NCBI GenBank assembly: GCA_030647705.1
Contig: JAUSJJ010000171.1
Span: forward strand, 1 to 5,436
From: Dehalococcoidia bacterium
Lineage (GTDB): Bacteria > Chloroflexota > Dehalococcoidia > JAUSJJ01
Length of the DNA: 5,436 bases
Direction: 5' to 3'
Part shown: piece after piece, positions 1-5,052 of the stretch
How positions within the stretch are numbered: the first letter of the stretch is position 1
Layout: every line of letters begins with the position of its first letter
Translations under genes and position numbers: made by a program
The notes under the pieces: generated by a model
The model's database searches: none
Told to the model about the DNA's origin: nothing
The model's input: the letters and a program-made list of their open reading frames with translations, nothing else

Positions 1-57
1 TTCAAGAACTCGACGCTGTTCACCAGATATGGCCAACGGATCGACTGCATTCCACAT
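1..57 (-). CDS. IS630-type transposase, N-terminal fragment (cut by window edge)
   Basis: Reading leftward from an ATG at 57, the 19 visible codons give MWNAVDPLAISGEQRRVLE and run open through base 1. The pattern of a short lead, then a hydrophobic-Ser/Thr-x-Glu-Gln-Arg-x-x-Leu-Glu stretch, resembles the start of the helix-turn-helix region of IS630-family transposases; this is recognition from memory on very few residues. An in-frame stop (TGA) lies at 76-78 on the minus strand, so the start must lie between there and 57. No strong Shine-Dalgarno is visible before the ATG. If right, the right end of the element should lie between 58 and roughly 140, but the partner inverted repeat is outside the window. 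The alternative is a chance open frame: the plus strand is also open over the same bases, up to a stop at 115. Confidence 0.45.
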   Translation of the reverse strand, partial: MWNAVDPLAISGEQRRVLE

Positions 58-140
58 GCCAACTATCTTGAACCATCAGTGACTCATTGTCAAGTCATTT
101 GCGAAACAGTAGACTAGTAACCCCATGCGACCCGGAACAC

Positions 141-190
141 GAGATTCTTCGGTCGTCCCCAAGCGGTGGGACTCCCTCAAGAATGACAGG
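141..190. repeat. Intergenic imperfect palindrome with nested stems
   Basis: Outer arms ATTCTT (144-149) and AAGAAT (179-184) enclose an inner stem GTCCC/GGGAC (about 155-172) with loop CAAGCGGT. The flanking words GAGATTCTTCGG and AAGAATGACAGG match a dispersed intergenic repeat type that I recall from many environmental bacterial genomes; no copy number can be measured here. It sits just upstream of the pcm promoter, so it could act as an upstream terminator or simply be a mobile palindromic repeat. Confidence 0.45.
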
Positions 191-197
191 TGTGTTC

Positions 198-227
198 TTG
201 CCGCCCGCTCTCGTTTTGTGGTATATT
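198..227 (+). promoter_or_regulatory. Predicted sigma-70-type promoter of pcm
   Basis: The -10 box TATATT (222-227) is preceded by TGG, an extended -10. A -35-like TTGCCG (198-203) lies 18 bases upstream. Transcription would begin near 234, leaving a very short leader of about 16 bases before the first ATG at 250. Confidence 0.5.
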
Positions 228-249
228 CGGGCCACTGGCGGATTGAATT

Positions 250-900
250 ATGAGAGTAACGGCTATGGACTTCGAGGCGGCACGGAAGAAGCTGCTGGCA
301 GGGCTGGGCCTGGAGATTCACGATAGGCGCGTGCTGAAAGCCATGGATAAAGTGCCCCGTGAGCTTTTCGTCCCTCTTGCCAGCCAGCACCTGTCTTACG
401 AGGACATACCACTGCCCATCGGAGAAGGGCAGACCATCTCGCAGCCGTTCATTGCGGCCTTGATGACCCAGGAACTCGAGTTGACCGGCAAGGAGAAAGT
501 GCTGGAGGTTGGCACTGGCAGCGGGTACCAGGCGGCGATACTGGCGGAGCTTGCCGGCAGTGTTGTCTCCGTGGAGCGGTTTTCCGCGCTCCTGGAGGGA
601 GCGGAGAAGCTGCTGAAGCGCCTCGGCTACCAGAGCATCGAGTTTCACGTGTCAGGGAGGACGCTGGGATGGCCCGCCGGCGCTCCCTACGATGCCATCA
701 TGGTGACGGCAGGGGCGCCTTCCGTTCCGGAGGAGTTGCTGAGCCAGCTTCGCGATGGCGGTCGCCTGGTCGTACCTGTAGGCAGCCGCTGGGACCAGCA
801 ACTGTTGAAGGTGACCAGGAAGGGCGGCCAGGATGTGGTCAAAGAGCTGGGGGCCTGTCGCTTCGTGTCTTTGATAGGTGAGGGCGCCTGGAACGGGTGA
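250..900 (+). CDS. pcm: Protein-L-isoaspartate O-methyltransferase
   Basis: This enzyme uses S-adenosylmethionine to methylate the free carboxyl of L-isoaspartyl residues in aged cytosolic proteins, starting their repair to aspartate. The 216-residue product has the family layout: an N-terminal helical part with VPRELFV (residues 35-41), the active-site segment GEGQTISQP (58-66), SAM-binding motif I VLEVGTGSGYQ (84-94), the acidic loop VSVER (106-110, Glu109), YDAIMVTAGAP (147-157), and the C-terminal core strand GGRLVVPVG (170-178). Length is normal for a bacterial Pcm. The usual GDG before TLGW is replaced by Ser-Gly-Arg (135-137), which is unusual because that Asp commonly contacts the cofactor. 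The ATG at 250 is the first after an in-frame stop at 244. An ATG at 265 (MDFEAARKK) is an equally possible start; neither has a strong ribosome binding site. It is probably cotranscribed with the next gene, 46 bases downstream. Confidence 0.93.
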   Translation: MRVTAMDFEAARKKLLAGLGLEIHDRRVLKAMDKVPRELFVPLASQHLSYEDIPLPIGEGQTISQPFIAALMTQELELTGKEKVLEVGTGSGYQAAILAELAGSVVSVERFSALLEGAEKLLKRLGYQSIEFHVSGRTLGWPAGAPYDAIMVTAGAPSVPEELLSQLRDGGRLVVPVGSRWDQQLLKVTRKGGQDVVKELGACRFVSLIGEGAWNG

Positions 901-903
901 GCC

Positions 904-922
904 GGCCGCAGTTCGAGCGGCC
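904..922 (+). repeat. Stem-loop between pcm and the EF-like gene
   Basis: GGCCGC (904-909) and GCGGCC (917-922) form a perfect 6-bp GC stem around a 7-base loop, immediately after the pcm stop. No T-run follows, so it is not a classical intrinsic terminator. It could protect the upstream transcript end or partly attenuate read-through into the next gene. Confidence 0.45.
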
Positions 923-946
923 TATCGAGGGAAAAGGAGGATCGTC

Positions 947-1198
947 ATGCCGGAAGTAGAAATCGGCAAAGTGTCTGACTTCTTTGCGCGACCTGTGGTG
1001 GCGGGGATCGATCTCACGGGACAGTTGAAGGTGGGGGACAAGATACATATCAAGGGGCACACCACTGACTTGGAGATGGTGGTGCAATCGATGCAGATTC
1101 ACAACGCGACGGTGCAGGAGGCCAAGGCCGGCGACGCTATAGGGATCAAGGTCACTGACCGGGTGCGGCCGGGCGATGCGGTCTACAAGGTGGTGTAG
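947..1198 (+). CDS. Stand-alone EF-Tu domain-2-like protein (translation elongation factor-like)
   Basis: The 83-residue product is a single small beta-barrel domain resembling domain 2 of translational GTPases. It shows the run GQLKVGDKIHIKGHTTD (residues 25-41), then AGDAIGIKV (61-69) and RPGDAVYKV (74-82), the spacing seen in EF-Tu/IF-2 domain 2. There is no GTPase domain before it, so it cannot act as a factor alone. Lone copies of this domain are commonly annotated as translation elongation factor-like proteins, and similar domains occur at the C-terminus of U32 peptidases; the cellular role is not established. The start is well fixed by AAGGAGG at 934-940, six bases before the ATG. A longer in-frame reading from 878 runs into pcm and lacks such a site. 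With a 46-base gap to pcm and no obvious promoter, it is probably the second gene of that operon. Confidence 0.85.
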   Translation: MPEVEIGKVSDFFARPVVAGIDLTGQLKVGDKIHIKGHTTDLEMVVQSMQIHNATVQEAKAGDAIGIKVTDRVRPGDAVYKVV

Positions 1199-1420
1199 GT
1201 CGGCTGCGCAAGAAGCGCGATTATTGGAACCGTTCGTGGTGGGATGAGCACACGCCACCCACAACATTCTTGCCTTCAGGGATCAAGGTTCTTGGGATAG
1301 GCCCCTGGATTGAACGAATGAGAGTTGCTGTCTAGAGACCTTCTTGCAACAGCGATATAGGGTGGATTCTTGAGCGTAGGCGGATATGACGATCTCCTGA
1401 ATCCGTGCAGGATAAAACAA
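1199..1420. other. Intergenic region without a recognisable gene
   Basis: About 220 bases separate the EF-like gene from the far end of the minus-strand GGKKGG gene. I see no RNA gene, no clear promoter and no terminator with a T-run. Small inverted words (GTTGC at 1324-1328, GCAAC at 1346-1350) are too short to interpret. A plus-strand frame that opens at 1361 (first possible start TTG at 1370) and closes at 1546 is discussed under findings. Confidence 0.5.
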
Positions 1421-1811
1421 TTATCCGCTCATCGACCATTTCAGGCATCTCGACCTCACCCAGACGAAGAACCTCTCCAGATCGAGATCGACTTCAACGA
1501 TGACATTGAATGGAGAAAGAACGGCCCCGCTGCCCATGCGAGCTAGCTTAAGGGGGGGCATCCTTTTCCATCGAGCTGTTGCGGCTATCTTGGCGATCTC
1601 TTTGCGTTGCTCCGGCGTCAGCTTCTTGGCCCTTGCGGGTCCGCCCTTCTTGCCACCTAGATGGCCCAGCGCGACCGCCGCAGGGTTCTTGCCCTCTGGC
1701 TTAGGCTCTGGGGTCTGGGGCTTCCTCTGGCTCTTTGGTAGCCTCTTGAACCACACGGAAGGCAGTTACAGCGAAGTCGTGTTCCTTCTTCTTGCTTGAC
1801 CGCTTAATCAT
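1421..1811 (-). pseudogene. Small basic GGKKGG...ARW protein gene, frameshifted
   Basis: The gene reads leftward from an ATG at 1811 as MIKRSSKKKEHDFAVTAF..., a Lys-rich start, but meets a stop at 1701-1703 after 36 codons. From the area of the two CCCC runs (plus-strand G runs 1710-1713 and 1717-1720) the neighbouring frame continues as PKPEGKNPAAVALG, then GGKKGGPARAKKLTPEQRKE and AATARWKR. Removing one C from either run joins the two parts into one ordinary protein. I recall this architecture (basic start, KNPAAVALGxLGGxKGGxARA, EIAxxAAxARW end) from short, widespread bacterial proteins of unknown function; the basic, Gly-rich core suggests nucleic-acid contact, which is inference. Members that I recall end just after ARW, whereas this frame runs on about 37 codons through a seven-C run (plus 1552-1558); a one-base change there would end the protein within a few codons. 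It may be a decayed gene, a programmed shift or a base-calling error. Confidence 0.7.
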
Positions 1812-1817
1812 GGTTCA

Positions 1818-1846
1818 AGGTTAGCACACCCCTTGCAGCCCGTCAA
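1818..1846 (-). promoter_or_regulatory. Predicted promoter of the GGKKGG gene, giving a leaderless start
   Basis: On the minus strand, TTGACG (plus 1841-1846) and TAACCT (plus 1818-1823) are separated by 17 bases, and TGC directly precedes the -10, an extended -10. Only 3 of 6 -10 positions fit the consensus. The expected start point falls on or next to the A of the ATG at 1811, and no Shine-Dalgarno is present at normal spacing, so the transcript would be leaderless. Confidence 0.38.
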
Positions 1847-1914
1847 ATCTAAACTGACACACTACCTCCGAAGTCTCTGTCTTGACAAACGCCGCCCTGC
1901 TCCAGATGGGCAGA

Positions 1915-1937
1915 GGCCGTGTTCCCAGAAACAGGCC
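1915..1937 (-). terminator. Stem-loop directly after the membrane protein gene
   Basis: GGCC (1915-1918) plus TGTT (1920-1923) pair with AACA (1930-1933) plus GGCC (1934-1937), with one bulged G and a six-base CCCAGA loop. On the minus strand this hairpin starts three bases after the stop codon of the flippase-like gene. No U-run follows, so it may end or stabilise the transcript only weakly. Confidence 0.35.
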
Positions 1938-1939
1938 GA

Positions 1940-2944
1940 TCACTTCCTTCGGGTCACCAGGAACAGGGCCAGGCCCACGAAGATGATGCTCCAGTAGCTG
2001 ATGATCCGGTCAAGGACCGTGATCGATACCGCCTGGTCTTTCGTGACGAAGACCATGAGCAATCCCACCACGCCCGCCTCGACCACGCCCAGGCCGGCGG
2101 GGGTCAACGGGAAGGCGCTTAGAAGCGAGTTTGCCAGCGCCACAAAAATCGCCACGTCCAGCGCCAACGGAAAGCCCAGTGACTGGGCGGCGAACCATAG
2201 CCGGCCGGATTCCATGATCCAGATGACCGTGGTGAGCAGGACCAGCAGTGGCAGTCTCCTGAAACTGCCCAGGGTGCCTTCGCGGAACACATCGTAGATG
2301 GCGTGTGCCCTTGACGGCAGAAGGCGCTTGAGTCCGCTTCCGAAGAGCCACAACGCCAGGATTGCCACGACGATCGCCGCTGCCAGGAGCACCCCGATCC
2401 GGATCAGCCCGGTGGTGGCGCCGCTGAAACGACCCTGGAGGGCCAGGAAGGCAGTCAAGGCAAACATGCTGACCAGCACGGTGAGCTCGATCGCGCGCTC
2501 TGCGACGATTGTGCCCAGCGTCAGCGTGAAACCGCAAGCGGCGTTTTTCTTCAACAGGTAGGCTCGGTAAGCATCGCCGAGCCTGGCGGGAACGATGTTG
2601 TTGGCAAGCCAGCCGAGAAGGATGATCTCGCCGAGGCCCAGCAGGGAGGGCATGCGCGTGTCGCTGCTCTTGCCTGTGGCGTTGTTCAGGATGATGCGCC
2701 ATCGAATGGCCCGTACCGGTAGAGCCAGGTAGTAGGAAGCGAAACCGGCAAGCAGCATCAAGAGGTCGGCCTGCGTCAGGTCTTGCCACAAGGCGCTCAG
2801 GCTGATATCCAGCCGGAGGACGACGAAGACGATGATGCCGAAGGCGATCGCAAACGAGACCAGTGTCCGTTTGCTGAAGAACCTGCGCCGGAGTGATATC
2901 TCCTCTGCATTTCGTGTTCCCGGCATCCCGGAGTTCTCGGCGAT
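1940..2944 (-). CDS. Lysylphosphatidylglycerol synthase TM / flippase-like membrane protein
   Basis: This polytopic inner-membrane protein of 328-334 residues matches the LPG_synthase_TM (UPF0104) family, whose members are thought to move lipid-linked intermediates across the membrane or form the membrane half of aminoacyl-phospholipid synthases. Numbered from the ATG at 2926, family signatures are NNIVPARLGDAYRAYLL (109-125), AERAIEL (142-148), PLTPAGLGVVEAG (273-285) and LDRIISYW (305-312). About eight hydrophobic segments can be seen, for example near 20-38, 54-73, 96-114, 174-196, 276-296 and 303-325. There is no soluble synthase domain, so it is not a complete MprF; the substrate is unknown. 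The start is uncertain: ATG 2926 has no ribosome binding site at proper distance, but a perfect AAGGAGG lies six bases before an in-frame ATC at 2944, which would add six residues. I give the longer form; the ATG at 2926 is the conservative choice. It has its own promoter, and its neighbours suggest no pathway. Confidence 0.85.
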   Translation of the reverse strand: MAENSGMPGTRNAEEISLRRRFFSKRTLVSFAIAFGIIVFVVLRLDISLSALWQDLTQADLLMLLAGFASYYLALPVRAIRWRIILNNATGKSSDTRMPSLLGLGEIILLGWLANNIVPARLGDAYRAYLLKKNAACGFTLTLGTIVAERAIELTVLVSMFALTAFLALQGRFSGATTGLIRIGVLLAAAIVVAILALWLFGSGLKRLLPSRAHAIYDVFREGTLGSFRRLPLLVLLTTVIWIMESGRLWFAAQSLGFPLALDVAIFVALANSLLSAFPLTPAGLGVVEAGVVGLLMVFVTKDQAVSITVLDRIISYWSIIFVGLALFLVTRRK

Positions 2945-2950
2945 GGTCAG

Positions 2951-2957
2951 CCTCCTT
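2951..2957 (-). promoter_or_regulatory. Perfect Shine-Dalgarno placed for an ATC start
   Basis: The minus-strand AAGGAGG is followed by the six bases CTGACC and then ATC GCC GAG in the frame of the membrane protein. The first ATG is 24 bases from the site. No ATG, GTG or TTG occurs in any frame at the ideal spacing. Confidence 0.6.
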
Positions 2958-2970
2958 GTAACATACAGGG

Positions 2971-2979
2971 ATTATAGCA
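2971..2979 (-). promoter_or_regulatory. Perfect extended -10 promoter of the membrane protein gene
   Basis: The minus strand reads TGC TATAAT, a consensus extended -10. A -35 is poor (TTGCAC at plus 2993-2998, 16-base spacer), which is tolerated with an extended -10. Initiation near 2964 would give a leader of about 20 bases that carries the AAGGAGG site, which fits the proposed start at 2944. Confidence 0.6.
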
Positions 2980-3136
2980 TTCCCGCCCGTGGGTGCAACA
3001 GCAGCGGCCCGGCGGGAAAACGAGGGAGGGGAGGTGGCCGTCTTCTCAGAGAGGAGAGCAGGAGGTGCTTGAGAGCCGGCAGGTCAGGGCGTCTGTTCGC
3101 ACGGATCGCTCGCGGTTCCTGGGACGCGCGCCGGCC

Positions 3137-3165
3137 TTGACACTGTGCGCAAATTGTGACATAGT
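3137..3165 (+). promoter_or_regulatory. Promoter of the small membrane protein gene
   Basis: A consensus -35 TTGACA (3137-3142), a 17-base spacer and a -10 CATAGT (3160-3165, 4 of 6) point to initiation near 3172. It fires away from the divergent promoter at 2971-2979; the roughly 160 bases between them show no gene. Confidence 0.6.
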
Positions 3166-3174
3166 AAACCCGGT

Positions 3175-3199
3175 CATTGTGGCCTTCCGGGAAACAATG
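3175..3199 (+). repeat. Hairpin in the predicted 5' leader
   Basis: CATTGT (3175-3180) pairs with ACAATG (3194-3199) and encloses the near-palindrome TTCCGGGAA (3186-3194, whose last base is shared with the outer arm). It would form almost at the 5' end of the predicted transcript, where it could stabilise the messenger or bind a protein. The stem is short, so chance is possible. Confidence 0.3.
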
Positions 3200-3234
3200 G
3201 GCTCACTAATCACTTAGATCGCGAGGGGATAAGA

Positions 3235-3534
3235 ATGCCAAAGCACCCCAGGCACCTTTCAACCAAGTCTTCGGCGCAGTTCCACAGGGAGAGGAGGCGA
3301 CGCCGACCAGCAGTCACTCCTACCGAGGCCGCGACTTCGACTGCGGCGCCGGCTGTGACCGCCACGTCCGTCACTCAGGTGCGGCCCGCCCCGGCGGTGA
3401 AGACCGCCCATTCGCCGAAGCCTTCACCTGAACGCTACCGGCACGTGGTGACGGAGCTTCGCTGGATCGGAGCGATGGTTGGAGCGATCGCGGTTATCCT
3501 GATAGTCCTCAGCTTCGTGTTGCCCAGGGTCTAG
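3235..3534 (+). CDS. Small basic protein with one C-terminal membrane helix
   Basis: The 99-residue product belongs to no family that I can name. Residues 1-24 are strongly basic, with a run of five arginines (20-24). Residues 25-65 form a low-complexity Ala/Thr/Pro/Val linker. Residues 77-96 (from WIGAMVGAIAVILIV onward) form one hydrophobic helix ending three residues before the C-terminus, so the protein is probably tail-anchored with the basic part in the cytoplasm, where it may contact nucleic acid or phospholipid heads (inference). There is no signal peptide. The start is well supported by GAGGGG at 3223-3228, six bases before the ATG, and by a good upstream promoter. Its stop codon overlaps the stop of the convergent gene within a CTAG. 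Confidence 0.75.
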   Translation: MPKHPRHLSTKSSAQFHRERRRRRPAVTPTEAATSTAAPAVTATSVTQVRPAPAVKTAHSPKPSPERYRHVVTELRWIGAMVGAIAVILIVLSFVLPRV

Positions 3535-4313
3535 CCCTCTTCTTCTTCGTCGTCCTCTTCCGGCTTGGCGGCCGGCTCCGAAATCGAGGGCAGCGTCGCG
3601 TGGAACTTCTCTCCGCTTGTCTTCTTTTGGGCAGGCAGGGATGCAATGGACTCCTTCAGTTTGGAGATCAGCTCCCTGCCGTTTTCGATCTCGGCATCTA
3701 CTACCAGGCCTCTTACCCCGGCGCGGCACAGCGCCTGAAGCTCCGGCGCTGCTATGTCCGCGGGCGCCGGCACCAGAAGCGGCTTGCGGACCAACGCCGC
3801 TACCCGCTGGCAGACCAGCACCTGATGCACGGTCAGGGATGACATCTCCCCCAGGCTGGACATCACAGCCCCCACCTGTAGCCTCTCGACCACGCGAAGA
3901 AGGCTGTCCGCGTCCGACGCGTCGACCTCAATTACCTTGCCGATCTTCTCGCTGTCGAGCACAGCAGCCTGGGTCTCAGACTCCCCGAACACGACGAAAT
4001 CGCAGCCCAACTCGACCAGCGTCGCCACGTTCTGTGAGGTGAGGCCGGCGGCGACCACGCCCCAGGGCGTATCCCCGGCCGCCTTGGCCAAGTGCCGCAT
4101 CTGGCTGGTCCCTGTTTTGTCCCAGCTCCCCACCGGCGCCAGCAGCGCGTCGGCCACATCCTGGACGCTCTTGATCGTCTTGCTTTCCGGCCCCGACAAC
4201 CTGGCTATGACCAGCATCGGAGCGCTTTTCTGGCGGGCCCGCGCCGCGCCGAAGCCGAGCGGCATTACCTGTGCTTCTGTGGTACGTTCTAGCTTTTCTA
4301 TTAATTTGCTCAT
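3531..4313 (-). CDS. Conserved-looking soluble alpha/beta protein of unknown function, acidic tail
   Basis: I do not recognise a named family. From the ATG at 4313 the product has 260 residues. After an N-terminal helix (SKLIEKLERTTEA) comes PLGFGAARARQKS, then alternating strands and helices: APMLVIARLSG, TPWGVVAAGL, CDFVVFGES, KVIEVDASD, QVGAVMSSL, PLLVPAPADI and GVRGLVVDAE. This looks like a (beta/alpha) barrel similar to phosphate-binding TIM barrels, but no catalytic set is identifiable. The last residues are a low-complexity acidic tail (EEDDEEEEG). A longer reading from a TTG at 4349 is unlikely because that codon lies inside the -35 element. The ATG at 4313 has no Shine-Dalgarno but lies at the expected transcription start, so translation is probably leaderless. 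Its 3' end overlaps the convergent gene by the shared CTAG. Confidence 0.75.
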   Translation of the reverse strand: MSKLIEKLERTTEAQVMPLGFGAARARQKSAPMLVIARLSGPESKTIKSVQDVADALLAPVGSWDKTGTSQMRHLAKAAGDTPWGVVAAGLTSQNVATLVELGCDFVVFGESETQAAVLDSEKIGKVIEVDASDADSLLRVVERLQVGAVMSSLGEMSSLTVHQVLVCQRVAALVRKPLLVPAPADIAAPELQALCRAGVRGLVVDAEIENGRELISKLKESIASLPAQKKTSGEKFHATLPSISEPAAKPEEDDEEEEG

Positions 4314-4320
4314 ACTTTGA

Positions 4321-4349
4321 ATTATAGGGGAGCAGGTAGACAAATTCAA
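4321..4349 (-). promoter_or_regulatory. Strong promoter giving a leaderless transcript
   Basis: On the minus strand TTGAAT (plus 4344-4349) is followed after 17 bases by a perfect TATAAT (plus 4321-4326). Initiation seven or eight bases on falls at 4314-4313, exactly at the ATG of the 260-residue protein gene. Confidence 0.65.
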
Positions 4350-4671
4350 CTACCGGATATCTCCGGGCTCCCGCGAAAAGGGGATTCACAGGCTGTCCAA
4401 TAAAGGGGGTTTCAAGTGGGCAGAGCCCCTTTGACGAGGGTCTGGGGGTGTCCCCCAGCTCCAAATCGCCCCTTCCTGGTCAGGAGGGGGTTGGGGGATG
4501 GTCTAAAGGGTGTTTTTCGACACCCTGTTAAGGGGGATTTGTCCCGATGAAATCGGGATAGTTTCGCGGGAAGCACTGCCTCACTGCCTCATTCTCTCAC
4601 TTCCTGGCCGGCAGGCTGCACCGGCGGCGCCGAGTTGAAAACAGCAGGGTAGCTCGGCAGCGCAGGCGCGT
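4350..4671. other. Non-coding spacer dominated by palindromes
   Basis: No credible coding frame is present. Besides the hairpin chain it holds a tandem duplication of CACTGCCT (4574-4581 and 4582-4589) and a 6-bp stem GCCGAG/CTCGGC (4629-4634 with 4653-4658) just downstream of the VOC gene stop. Neither stem is followed by a T-run in the direction of the VOC gene. Confidence 0.55.
4402..4558. repeat. Chain of five hairpins in non-coding DNA
   Basis: Successive stems are AAAGGGG/CCCCTTT (4402-4408 with 4426-4432, also nesting GGGC AGA GCCC at 4418-4428), CTGGGGG TGT CCCCCAG (4442-4458, 7 bp), CCCCTTCCTG/CAGGAGGGGG (4469-4478 with 4481-4490, one G-T pair), AGGGTGT/ACACCCT (4507-4513 with 4520-4526) and TCCCGAT GAA ATCGGGA (4542-4558, 7 bp). 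Several of these words recall dispersed intergenic repeats of environmental bacteria. They lie upstream of the minus-strand alpha/beta gene and downstream of the minus-strand VOC gene, so they may jointly separate the two transcripts. Confidence 0.65.
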
Positions 4672-5052
4672 CTACTTCGGCAGTTGAGTTACCCCCAGTA
4701 TGTTGCCCTCGGTGTCCTTGAACCAGGCCGCCTTTGTCTTGTCCATGGTGGCGATGCCGTTCACCGTCTTCATCCCCGGCATGTTGTATTCCTCGAACTT
4801 CACGCCTTTGCCTTTCAGCGCCTTCACCTCCGCCTCGATATCATCCACCACGAACGAGGCCGCCGTATGGTCGGCTTTGGTCGCCGCGCGCTGATAGACA
4901 TAGATCATGGTGCCCTTGCCACACTGCAGCGCCATCCCAGGGGATGGGTCCTCCATCGTTACCTTCAGGCCAAGCTTCTCTTCGTAGAACTTCCTGGCTC
5001 GCTTCAGGTCGACCGCCGGCAGCGTGGGCATCACCTGTGCGTTTGACAACAT
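4672..5052 (-). CDS. VOC superfamily (glyoxalase/bleomycin-resistance fold) protein
   Basis: The 126-residue product has the paired beta-alpha-beta-beta-beta architecture of the vicinal oxygen chelate fold: PTLPAVDLKRARKFYEEKLG (residues 9-28) opens the first module, AASFVVDDIEAEVKALKGKG (64-83) the second, and WFKDTEGNILGVTQ (110-123) is the characteristic last strand. The metal ligands of true glyoxalases are not evident: the usual first-strand His position holds neither His nor Gln, and the Glu expected after GNIL is Gly. It may therefore bind a ligand without metal, or catalyse something different; the substrate is unknown. The start at 5052 is chosen because GGAGGT (plus 5059-5064) lies six bases before it. 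A longer reading from 5109 would add 19 residues, lacks such a site and would place this one inside the gene. It is a monocistronic-looking cytosolic protein. Confidence 0.87.
   Translation of the reverse strand: MLSNAQVMPTLPAVDLKRARKFYEEKLGLKVTMEDPSPGMALQCGKGTMIYVYQRAATKADHTAASFVVDDIEAEVKALKGKGVKFEEYNMPGMKTVNGIATMDKTKAAWFKDTEGNILGVTQLPK

Noticed and set aside
76..648. Long minus-strand open frame opposite pcm
   Set aside because: It is antisense to the clear pcm gene, has low-complexity Arg/Gln/His-rich composition and no recognisable domain. Only its far downstream continuation beyond the stop at 76-78 (1-57) looks protein-like.
839..1267. Minus-strand open frame opposite the EF-like gene
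   Set aside because: It is rich in His/Arg/Pro, has no ribosome binding site, and covers a well-supported plus-strand gene with AAGGAGG.
1882..1910. TTGACA at 1882-1887 as a plus-strand promoter
   Set aside because: No -10 box exists at a 16-19 base spacing (GATGGG region) and no plus-strand gene follows.
2010..2789. Second long minus-strand frame within the membrane protein gene
   Set aside because: It is a shifted frame of the same DNA; the product is Arg/Gly/Pro/His-rich without membrane or enzyme motifs, typical of a GC-rich shadow frame.
2993..3217. Plus-strand frame in the divergent intergenic region
   Set aside because: It crosses the predicted TTGACA/CATAGT promoter, lacks a ribosome binding site and has no protein-like pattern.
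3424..4464. Several overlapping frames around the alpha/beta protein gene, including one crossing its promoter
   Set aside because: They have biased Arg/Pro/Gly composition and no start signals, and one runs through the TATAAT promoter and the hairpin region.
4507..4526. Intrinsic terminator for the VOC gene
   Set aside because: The stem AGGGTGT/ACACCCT is good, but on the minus strand it is followed only by a short TTTAGACC, and it lies about 150 bases after the stop.
4402..4558. CRISPR array
   Set aside because: The hairpins have different sequences and irregular spacing; there are no identical direct repeats with unique spacers and no cas genes.
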